A DNA stretch of 5,863 nt, taken from an uncultured bacterium (lineage in GTDB: Bacteria > Gemmatimonadota > Gemmatimonadetes > Palauibacterales > KS3-K002). The translations under genes and the position numbers were made by a program. The notes beneath the pieces were generated by a model. It saw nothing but the letters and a program-made list of their open reading frames with translations. It was not told the origin of the DNA and searched no databases. Within the stretch, counting starts at the first letter, position 1; each line of letters starts with the position of its first letter. Positions 1 through 5,089 of the stretch are shown one piece after another. The stretch spans positions 1 to 5,863 of the forward strand of contig CANPVY010000278.1 of the NCBI GenBank assembly GCA_947581845.1. Reading direction: 5' to 3'.

Positions 1-1176
1 GCTGGGCATCTCGGTCATCGCCAGCTCCACCCCCGCCCCCTCGTAGCGGAACGCGTCGGGCTCCACGAGTGTGATGAGCAGCTGGTCGAAGTCGATCTCC
101 ACGACGAAGTTCTTGAACAGGGCGGCACTGATCTGGCCCTCCGAGCCCTCCCAGAGGTTCGGCGCGCCGGGGGTGTAAGGCGTCACCACCGCCTTCTGGT
201 CCAGGAACTCCACTCCCGGGAATCGGAGGGTGATCCCCGAGGTGGTCCTCGACTCCAGTGCCGGCCCTTCCCCTGACCCGCTCACCGCCACAGCGCTATC
301 GACGCTGAACCTCAGCGAGTCCACCAGCGGGCTACCGAAGAAGAGGAGGTCGTCCCAGAGGATCCCGTTGTCGATGAGCATCCGCACCGGGCGACCGTTC
401 ACCGCGCCCACGATTCGGATGTCACCACGGTGAACATCGAACGAGATGCGGACCGCCGCTCCGGGATCCCGCAGCCGATACCCGCGGCCCGGTGCCTGAA
501 CCTGTCCCAGGACCTCGGACAGCCGGCCTCGGAACGCCGTCGGCTCCTCCCAGGGCGGGCTGTGCCCCGAGCGCTCGAACTCGACGAAGCCCTTGACGGG
601 CGCCTCGATGGCCTCCAGGTAGCCGGCCGCCAGCTCCCGGCGAGCGAGCAGCTCGCCTTGCGCGATGTCCACCACCTGCCCGATCCCCACGTAGGCCAGG
701 TAGTCGTCCGGGTACCGCTGGGCCAGCTCCACGCCCAGGACGCTGCCCCACGAGTGCCCCACCAGGAAGATCCTCTCCTTCCCAAACGTCTCCTTCAGAT
801 GCAGCGTCAGCTCGTGGGCGTCCTCGACGTGCCGTTCCAGCGTCATCTCGGGGGGTCGCGGATCGAATTCGGCCGAGCGGCCACACCCCCGCTGGTCCCA
901 CGACACCACGATGAAGCTCTGGGAGAGTTCGCCCTGGTAGAAGCGCAGGAGAGGAGTCGCCGGCATGCAGGGCCCGCCGTGCAGGTACAGGAGGACCGGC
1001 AGCTCACGGGAGGCGCCCCGCATCTCGACGTACTGCTCCACGCCGCCCACGGTGACGTGGTAGCTCGAGTCCACACCCAGGGTCTGGTGGGGGGCCTGGG
1101 CTTCGAGCCCGTCGCTGCCGACCGTCAGCGCTAGCAGGGTGAACGCGGCCAGAAGAGGCTTCGAATGGGAGATCAT
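1..1176 (-). CDS. Secreted fusion: cap-less alpha/beta hydrolase (S33-like) plus retropepsin-like domain, 3' end outside window
   Basis: The reading frame is open for 392 codons and leaves the window at position 1 without a stop. The start is the ATG at 1176-1174; an in-frame TAG at 1206-1204 excludes a much longer form, and the Shine-Dalgarno match is weak. Residues 1-28 look like a signal peptide (hydrophobic LLAAFTLLAL, then LEAQA). Residues 38-225 resemble proline-iminopeptidase-like hydrolases: HGGP at 66-69 (oxyanion loop, with Cys70 where Gly is usual), DQRGCGRS at 94-101, nucleophile elbow GHSWGS at 140-145 (Ser142), and the C-terminal signature around SGHSP (His205). Only 63 residues separate Ser142 from His205, against roughly 160-180 in the family, so the cap and the strand carrying the catalytic Asp appear missing, with the join near residues 174-181. 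From about residue 230 a retropepsin-like domain follows: VNGRPVRMLIDNG at 259-271 (Asp269; DNG instead of DTG), then FKNFVVEIDFD at 354-364. Hydrolase activity is doubtful; the protease-like fold is likely, its catalysis unproven. Confidence 0.85.
   Translation of the reverse strand, partial: MISHSKPLLAAFTLLALTVGSDGLEAQAPHQTLGVDSSYHVTVGGVEQYVEMRGASRELPVLLYLHGGPCMPATPLLRFYQGELSQSFIVVSWDQRGCGRSAEFDPRPPEMTLERHVEDAHELTLHLKETFGKERIFLVGHSWGSVLGVELAQRYPDDYLAYVGIGQVVDIAQGELLARRELAAGYLEAIEAPVKGFVEFERSGHSPPWEEPTAFRGRLSEVLGQVQAPGRGYRLRDPGAAVRISFDVHRGDIRIVGAVNGRPVRMLIDNGILWDDLLFFGSPLVDSLRFSVDSAVAVSGSGEGPALESRTTSGITLRFPGVEFLDQKAVVTPYTPGAPNLWEGSEGQISAALFKNFVVEIDFDQLLITLVEPDAFRYEGAGVELAMTEMPS
639..657. repeat. 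Inverted repeat at the apparent hydrolase deletion junction
   Basis: GGCGAG (639-644) and CTCGCC (652-657) form a perfect 6-bp inverted repeat around a 7-nt spacer. It covers codons 174-180 of the minus-strand gene, exactly where the hydrolase sequence jumps from the pre-cap segment to the segment before the catalytic His. An overlapping 5-bp alternative pairing also exists. It could be the footprint of a slippage deletion or simply chance in GC-rich coding DNA. Confidence 0.4.
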
Positions 1177-1289
1177 GAAGTTTCCCGACTCGGTTGCTTC
1201 GCCCTACGGGTGAGCAGACCGGGCGGTTTCGCTCGCCTTCCGGACGCCTCGCGCCATCACGGAGGGCCCGCTGACTGCTGGCGACGATC

Positions 1290-1316
1290 CCACAACCGGG
1301 CACCGGGTTCCACAAA
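1290..1316. promoter_or_regulatory. Possible operator: imperfect palindrome flanked by CCACAA direct repeats
   Basis: AACCGGGCACCGGGTT (1294-1309) is an imperfect palindrome in which the outer AACC/GGTT and inner GG/CC pairs match around a single mismatched pair. The hexamer CCACAA occurs at 1290-1295 and again at 1310-1315, exactly 20 bp apart, or about two helical turns. The position between divergent genes would suit a regulator. No regulator family is recognised, so this is suggestive only. Confidence 0.22.
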
Positions 1317-1354
1317 CGAACAGGCGGCTCGGTAATCGTGGGCCTGGCAGTAGC

Positions 1355-1377
1355 AAGTCCATGTACCAGAAGGACTT
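1355..1377 (+). other. Leader hairpin 1 upstream of the ankyrin gene
   Basis: AAGTCC (1355-1360) and GGACTT (1372-1377) pair perfectly over 6 bp with an 11-nt loop. It lies about 130 nt before the ATG at 1505. It has no T-tract, so it is not an intrinsic terminator. It would be in the mRNA only if transcription starts upstream of it, which is unknown. Confidence 0.25.
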
Positions 1378-1404
1378 AGGAGTGGCGGCCCTGGCACGCT
1401 GCTT

Positions 1405-1427
1405 GCTCCTCAGTATGTCTGAGGTGC
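1405..1427 (+). other. Leader hairpin 2 upstream of the ankyrin gene
   Basis: CCTCAG (1408-1413) pairs with CTGAGG (1419-1424) around the 5-nt loop TATGT. After one T/T mismatch, two more G-C pairs extend the stem to 1405-1427. An alternative outer pairing, GGCAC at 1393-1397 with GTGCC at 1424-1428, could replace the base of the stem. No T-tract follows. It may be a leader-RNA structure; no known riboswitch is recognised. Confidence 0.3.
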
Positions 1428-1491
1428 CCGGAACCTGCGGGCAGGTTGGAGGCCGGGAGACGGATGCGCGCAGCGAGAAAGGCCCCAGAGT

Positions 1492-1496
1492 AGGAG
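1492..1496 (+). promoter_or_regulatory. Ribosome binding site that sets the ankyrin gene start at 1505
   Basis: AGGAG sits 8 nt before the ATG at 1505. This start is immediately followed by a normal signal peptide, whereas the in-frame ATGs at 1361 and 1415 lack a comparable site and would bury that signal peptide behind 48 or 30 non-descript residues. Confidence 0.75.
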
Positions 1497-1504
1497 ATTC
1501 AGGA

Positions 1505-3340
1505 ATGAACCGCTGGATCCGCCACCTGACTATGAGCTGCGTCCTAACCGTGATGCTCTTGCCGCCGACCCTGCTCGCCTGGGGGCCCGCTGTCGCCGCG
1601 GCCCAGGGTGACGCGGCGGAGCGGATCCTGGAAGCGGCCCGGGCCGGCGAGCTGGCTCGGGTGGAGGCCCTGCTGGCGGGGCGCCCGGAGCTGGTGAACG
1701 TGAGGGACGGAGAGGGGAGGACGCCTCTGCACCACGCCGTGCTGGGGGGCCACGCGGAGTTGGCCGAGCTGCTGCTGGACCGGGGGGGCGACATCTCGGC
1801 GGCCGATGCCTGGAACTATGCCGCGCTTCACCACGCCGCCTACGAGGGTAATGCGGCGCTGGTGGCGCTGCTCCTCGCTCATGGTGCCGACGTCATGGCC
1901 AGGGAGATGCGGGGACGAACGCCGCTCTACCTGGCCGTGAACTGGGGCGGCAACCTGGAGGTGGTGGACCGGCTGATCGCTGCCGGCGCCGACGTCAATG
2001 ACCGAACCCCGAGTGGCGAGGAGATCCTCCTCTCAACCCTCTACTACGGGAGGCCCGGGATCATCGACGCCCTCGTGGCAGCGGGGGCCAGGCTGCCGGA
2101 CGACGAGCGCTCCTTGGTGCAGGCGGCATACCTGGCGGCGAGCAACGGGTTCCAGGGAGTCTACCGCCTGGCCACGGAGGAGTCGGAGGCCCAGGGAATT
2201 CCCTGGTGGGATTACGTGCCCATGCACACCGCCGCCCGAGGTGGCTTGATCCCCGTCGGCGAGGCGCTGCTCGCCCACGGCCACCCTGTGGACGAGAAGA
2301 ACATGTACGGGCTCACCCCCCTTCACATCGCCGCCGAGAACGGCCGCCTAGCCTTCGTGGAGTTCCTGGTCCGAAATGGTGCCGCCATTGAAGAGTCCAG
2401 CGTCCAGGGCATGACGGCACTGCACTTCGCCCGGGAGAGCGGGCACGACAGCGTGGCGACGCGCCTTCTGGAGATGGGCGCCGCAGATGAGCCGCCGGTC
2501 TTCCCCGACTTGCCGGGACCCTGGCTGGGGCAGCCGGAGCCCGGGGATGCCCCGGAGCGGTTCGCGCTGGGGATCGTCTCGGGACACCGGTTCGACTCCG
2601 AGCACTCTCCGGCGTCCTTCTCGCCCGACGGGACCGAGGTGTATTGGACGCAGGCCTTCCGTGGCCCCGTCCTCTTCTCCCGACTGGAGGACGGCCGTTG
2701 GACGAGGCCGAGGCCGGCCCCCTTCGTCTCGGAGTACGGGGACGGAGAGCCCATCTTCTCCCCGGACGGCGAGCGGTTGTACTTCCTTTCCATGCGCCCG
2801 CTAGAGCCGGGAGCGGAACCTGGAGAGGAGAACATCTGGTACGTGGCGCGGGAGCGGGAAGGCTGGTCGGAGCCGCGACCGTTGGACCCGGTGGTGAACG
2901 ACTTCGACCACCACTGGCTCTTCTCGATCTCCGAAGCCGGAACCCTCTACTTTTCATCCGTCCGCGAGGGAGGGTACGGGAGCCGGGACATCTACCGCTC
3001 CCGAAAGGTGGACGGGGTCCACCAGCCACCTGAGAACGTCGGGCCCGTCATCAACACCGACGGCGGCGAACACACCCCCTTCATCGCCCCGGACGAGAGC
3101 TACCTCATCTTCGCCTCGACCGCTCACGGCCCGACGGAGGGGATGTTCCATTTCGTCATCAGCTACCGTGAAGCGGACGGCTCGTGGTCCACTCCGCAGG
3201 CGCTGGACCACATCACCGCGCCCGTGAACGACCCGCTCTGCCCGCTCATCACCGCCGACGGGAAGTTCATGTTCTTCATCGGCAGCGGTGACATCTGGTG
3301 GACGCGGGCGGACTTCATCGAGGAGATGCGGCCGCGGTAG
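1505..3340 (+). CDS. Secreted ankyrin-repeat protein with C-terminal PD40/TolB-like beta-propeller
   Basis: The product is 611 residues from the ATG at 1505. Residues 1-34 form a signal peptide (hydrophobic 9-33, then AVAAAQ), so the protein is likely periplasmic or secreted; there is no lipobox. Residues 38-328 are ankyrin repeats. The clear ones are 70-102 (TPLHHAVLGGH), 103-135 (AALHHAAYEGN), 136-168 (TPLYLAVNWGG), 235-267 (PMHTAARGG), 268-300 (TPLHIAAENG) and 301-328 (TALHFARESGH), with a capping half-repeat at 38-66 and two degenerate units at about 169-234. Residues 366-602 contain PD40/WD40-like blades: SFSPDGTEVYW (371-381), IFSPDGERLYF (417-427), a variant near 472-484, FIAPDESYLIF (526-536) and LITADGKFMFF (581-591). 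Both halves are binding scaffolds in known families, and I see no catalytic motif. The fusion suggests a protein- or glycan-contacting envelope factor, but the ligand is unknown. It is the first gene of a probable three-gene operon. Confidence 0.92.
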   Translation: MNRWIRHLTMSCVLTVMLLPPTLLAWGPAVAAAQGDAAERILEAARAGELARVEALLAGRPELVNVRDGEGRTPLHHAVLGGHAELAELLLDRGGDISAADAWNYAALHHAAYEGNAALVALLLAHGADVMAREMRGRTPLYLAVNWGGNLEVVDRLIAAGADVNDRTPSGEEILLSTLYYGRPGIIDALVAAGARLPDDERSLVQAAYLAASNGFQGVYRLATEESEAQGIPWWDYVPMHTAARGGLIPVGEALLAHGHPVDEKNMYGLTPLHIAAENGRLAFVEFLVRNGAAIEESSVQGMTALHFARESGHDSVATRLLEMGAADEPPVFPDLPGPWLGQPEPGDAPERFALGIVSGHRFDSEHSPASFSPDGTEVYWTQAFRGPVLFSRLEDGRWTRPRPAPFVSEYGDGEPIFSPDGERLYFLSMRPLEPGAEPGEENIWYVAREREGWSEPRPLDPVVNDFDHHWLFSISEAGTLYFSSVREGGYGSRDIYRSRKVDGVHQPPENVGPVINTDGGEHTPFIAPDESYLIFASTAHGPTEGMFHFVISYREADGSWSTPQALDHITAPVNDPLCPLITADGKFMFFIGSGDIWWTRADFIEEMRPR

Positions 3341-3362
3341 CTTGCTGCGTCTGTCGGGCGCG

Positions 3363-3379
3363 GCGGGAGCGTTTCCCGC
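3363..3379 (+). other. Intercistronic hairpin between the ankyrin gene and the hydrolase gene
   Basis: GCGGGA (3363-3368) and TCCCGC (3374-3379) form a perfect 6-bp stem with loop GCGTT. It lies 22 nt after the stop at 3340 and 15 nt before the next ribosome binding site. No run of T follows, so full intrinsic termination is unlikely. RNA processing, partial attenuation or mRNA stability are possible roles. Confidence 0.35.
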
Positions 3380-3394
3380 AATGGTCCCTCTTTG

Positions 3395-3401
3395 AAGGAG
3401 G
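3395..3401 (+). promoter_or_regulatory. Strong ribosome binding site that selects a GTG start at 3409
   Basis: AAGGAGG is a near-perfect anti-16S match and lies 7 nt upstream of GTG at 3409. It decides the start: the frame is open back to an ATG at 3298, but that would overlap the end of the preceding gene by 43 nt and would put 37 extra residues before the signal peptide. Confidence 0.85.
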
Positions 3402-3408
3402 TGTGAGA

Positions 3409-5049
3409 GTGCCTTACCGTGGATCCACAATCTCGAGTGCCCTCGTCCTGACCCTGCTGGAGTGGGTCACGGCAGGCTCGTCCGCCCTTCTGGCCCAGCA
3501 GGTCTGGCCCGGGTTGCAGCCCGGGCCCTATGCCGTCGGGTACACGGTCAAGCACGAGTACGACTACAGTCGGACCTTCAGGGAGAAATTCGATTACTTC
3601 GGTGAGCCCGTCGAGGGTGAGACCGCCCGGCCCATCCAGATCTCCATCTGGTATCCCGGGGCGGATCCTCGAGGTGGTGAAACGCTCAGGCTGAGGGCCT
3701 ACTACGACGCCACGGCCACCGAGACGGACTTCACGCGTCCCGACCAGGAGACGCTAGATGCCGCTCTGGCCCGCTTCCAGCGGATCCTGACCATGGAATG
3801 GGGCGTTGCGGAGGAGGACCGACCGAGTGTCCTGGCCCGCGTGGACTCGGTGTTCTCTCAGGAGGCTTTTGCCCGGGCGGGCGCTCCGCCCGCCGACGGA
3901 CCCTTTCCCCTGGTCCTCCACCTTCCGGGCTACAATGCGAGCCCCCTCCACCACTATCCCCTCTTCGAGTACCTGGCCAGCCACGGGTACGTGGTGATGG
4001 CCGTGCCCAACATGGGAGCCCATTCACGGACCATCGATAACGAGGGGATGAGCATGGATGTCCAGGCCCGGGACCTGGAGTTCGCCTACAGCCAAGCTCG
4101 GAACCTTGCCTTCGTCGATACGCGCCGGGTGGCCACCACGGGGATGAGCTGGGGAGGGATGTCCAACGTCCTCTTCGCCTCCCGGAATTCATACGTCGAC
4201 GTGGTGGTGACGTTCGACGGCGCCATTACGATGCCGGCGGAGCTGGACCTCCTGGAGCGAGTCCCGGGCTTCGAGCTGGGTTCCCTTCGGGCGGCGTATC
4301 TCCAGTTCCTGGTCTCCCCAGACCAGGCCGTCTTTCGCCCCAAGGACCTTCGCTTCTGGAATGCGCTTCGCTACTCCGATGCCCTCATGCTCCAGTTCAA
4401 CGGAGTGACGCACGACGATTTCGCTCCGGGGAATCTGAGACTGCGGCTCCTAACAGAACCCAGCCCGGAGCGGGTGGCCTACCTGGAGGACTTCACCCGG
4501 ACCCTTCAACGCTACACCCTGGCATTCCTCGATGCCCATCTCAAAGGGAATCCGGGAGCAGCGGGGTTCGTGTCGAGCTCGCCGGCAGCCAATGGGGTTC
4601 AGGCGGGAATGGTGGCCCTCTCGGCGTCAAAGGACGCCGTGCGTCCTCCACCCACTCGGCAGGAGTTCGGAGAGATCCTCGTGTCGCGGGGGCCCGACGT
4701 GGCGGAGGAGGTCTACCGCGAAGTAAAGGAGACCCATCCCGAGTTGCAGCTGATCACCTCCTCCCTCATGGGTCCGCTCTTCATGGAAGCATTCCAGTCC
4801 GGGGACCTGGATCTGGCTCTGGCCATTTGCCGGCTCTGGGCCCTGGGAATGCCGGAGGACGTGGGCGCGCTCTTTTCGATCGCCCGCGTTCACCGGGCCC
4901 GAGGTGAGACGGAAGAGGCGATCCAGGCGTACCGGAAGATCGTGGAAATGGCACCGGATCACCCGGCGGCGGCAAACGCCCAGGCAGCCATTGAGGAGCT
5001 TGGACGCACGTCGCGCGACACGATCCCGTCAGGTATGCGACGCCACTAG
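3409..5049 (+). CDS. Secreted PAF-acetylhydrolase/dienelactone-hydrolase-like enzyme with C-terminal TPR
   Basis: The product is 546 residues from the GTG at 3409. Residues 1-30 resemble a signal peptide (hydrophobic 10-19 and 25-29, then LLAQQ), although Glu18 inside the hydrophobic part is unusual. The alpha/beta-hydrolase core spans about 75-380. The oxyanion strand/loop is LHLPGYNAS (170-178), followed by YLASHGYVVMAVP (188-200). The nucleophile elbow is GMSWGG at 245-250, giving Ser247. Asp270 in TFDGA lies 23 residues later, the same Ser-Asp spacing as in human plasma PAF acetylhydrolase (Ser273/Asp296), and His335 in VTHDDF fits as the third triad member. Residues 430-535 are helical, with one convincing TPR at about 485-518 (IARVHRARGETEEAIQAYRKIVEMAPDHP). 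It probably hydrolyses an ester or lipid-like substrate outside the cytoplasm; the substrate is unknown. The gene follows the ankyrin/propeller gene by 68 bp and precedes the permease gene by 40 bp. Confidence 0.9.
   Translation: MPYRGSTISSALVLTLLEWVTAGSSALLAQQVWPGLQPGPYAVGYTVKHEYDYSRTFREKFDYFGEPVEGETARPIQISIWYPGADPRGGETLRLRAYYDATATETDFTRPDQETLDAALARFQRILTMEWGVAEEDRPSVLARVDSVFSQEAFARAGAPPADGPFPLVLHLPGYNASPLHHYPLFEYLASHGYVVMAVPNMGAHSRTIDNEGMSMDVQARDLEFAYSQARNLAFVDTRRVATTGMSWGGMSNVLFASRNSYVDVVVTFDGAITMPAELDLLERVPGFELGSLRAAYLQFLVSPDQAVFRPKDLRFWNALRYSDALMLQFNGVTHDDFAPGNLRLRLLTEPSPERVAYLEDFTRTLQRYTLAFLDAHLKGNPGAAGFVSSSPAANGVQAGMVALSASKDAVRPPPTRQEFGEILVSRGPDVAEEVYREVKETHPELQLITSSLMGPLFMEAFQSGDLDLALAICRLWALGMPEDVGALFSIARVHRARGETEEAIQAYRKIVEMAPDHPAAANAQAAIEELGRTSRDTIPSGMRRH
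3506..3527 (+). repeat. Perfect 8-bp inverted repeat inside the hydrolase coding sequence
   Basis: GGCCCGGG (3506-3513) and CCCGGGCC (3520-3527) pair perfectly around a 6-nt loop, about 100 nt into the reading frame and just after the signal-peptide region. It encodes the segment WPGLQPGP (residues 33-40). It may slow translation just as the signal sequence emerges, or may be a by-product of Pro/Gly codons. Confidence 0.35.
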
Positions 5050-5053
5050 GTGA

Positions 5054-5070
5054 GGGCCGGCGGCCGGCCC
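5054..5070 (+). other. Very GC-rich intercistronic hairpin before the permease gene
   Basis: GGGCCGG (5054-5060) and CCGGCCC (5064-5070) form a perfect 7-bp all-GC stem with the triloop CGG. It begins 4 nt after the stop at 5049 and ends 7 nt before the ribosome binding site of the next gene. There is no T-tract, so it is not a standard intrinsic terminator. It could protect the upstream message from 3' decay or reduce expression of the permease relative to the hydrolase. Confidence 0.45.
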
Positions 5071-5077
5071 GGAGATC

Positions 5078-5082
5078 GGGAG
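5078..5082 (+). promoter_or_regulatory. Ribosome binding site of the permease gene
   Basis: GGGAG lies 7 nt before the ATG at 5090. A second GGAG at 5071-5074 directly follows the hairpin stem but is 15 nt from the start, too far to be the main site. Confidence 0.6.
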
Positions 5083-5089
5083 ACTGCAG

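Larger units (their letters stand above)
1177..1504. other. Divergent intergenic region, probable promoters for both directions
   Basis: These 328 bases separate two divergently transcribed genes, so both 5' leaders and presumably both promoters lie here. I see no clear pair of sigma-70 -35 and -10 boxes on either strand. The best weak plus-strand -10-like string is TAATCG at 1333-1338, too poor to call. The region contains an imperfect palindrome (1294-1309) and two hairpins in the plus-strand leader (1355-1377 and about 1405-1427). The frame of the downstream gene stays open back to an ATG at 1361, but that stretch does not look like protein and lies upstream of a much better start at 1505. 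Confidence 0.5.

Noticed and set aside
430..1134. A 234-codon open frame on the plus strand
   Set aside because: It lies wholly opposite the minus-strand hydrolase/protease frame, which has recognisable motifs. The plus-strand translation has no family resemblance and is an effect of GC-rich codon structure.
1361..1504. Longer N-terminus of the ankyrin protein from the ATG at 1361
   Set aside because: It would place 48 residues before a clear signal peptide, and the good ribosome binding site is at 1492-1496 before 1505.
1204..1794. A 196-codon minus-strand frame across the intergenic region and the start of the ankyrin gene
   Set aside because: It is Ser/Arg/Pro-rich with no motifs, overlaps the signal peptide and first ankyrin repeats, and has no convincing ribosome binding site.
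2313..3029. A 238-codon minus-strand frame inside the ankyrin/propeller gene
   Set aside because: It has an Arg/Pro/Gly-rich composition with no motif and is antisense to well-defined ankyrin and PD40 sequence.
3298..3408. Longer N-terminus of the second hydrolase from the ATG at 3298
   Set aside because: It overlaps the end of the ankyrin gene and lies upstream of the strong AAGGAGG site that serves the GTG at 3409.
5054..5070. Intrinsic terminator after the second hydrolase gene
   Set aside because: The stem is strong but is followed by GGAGATCGGG, not a T-tract, and the next gene starts 20 nt later.
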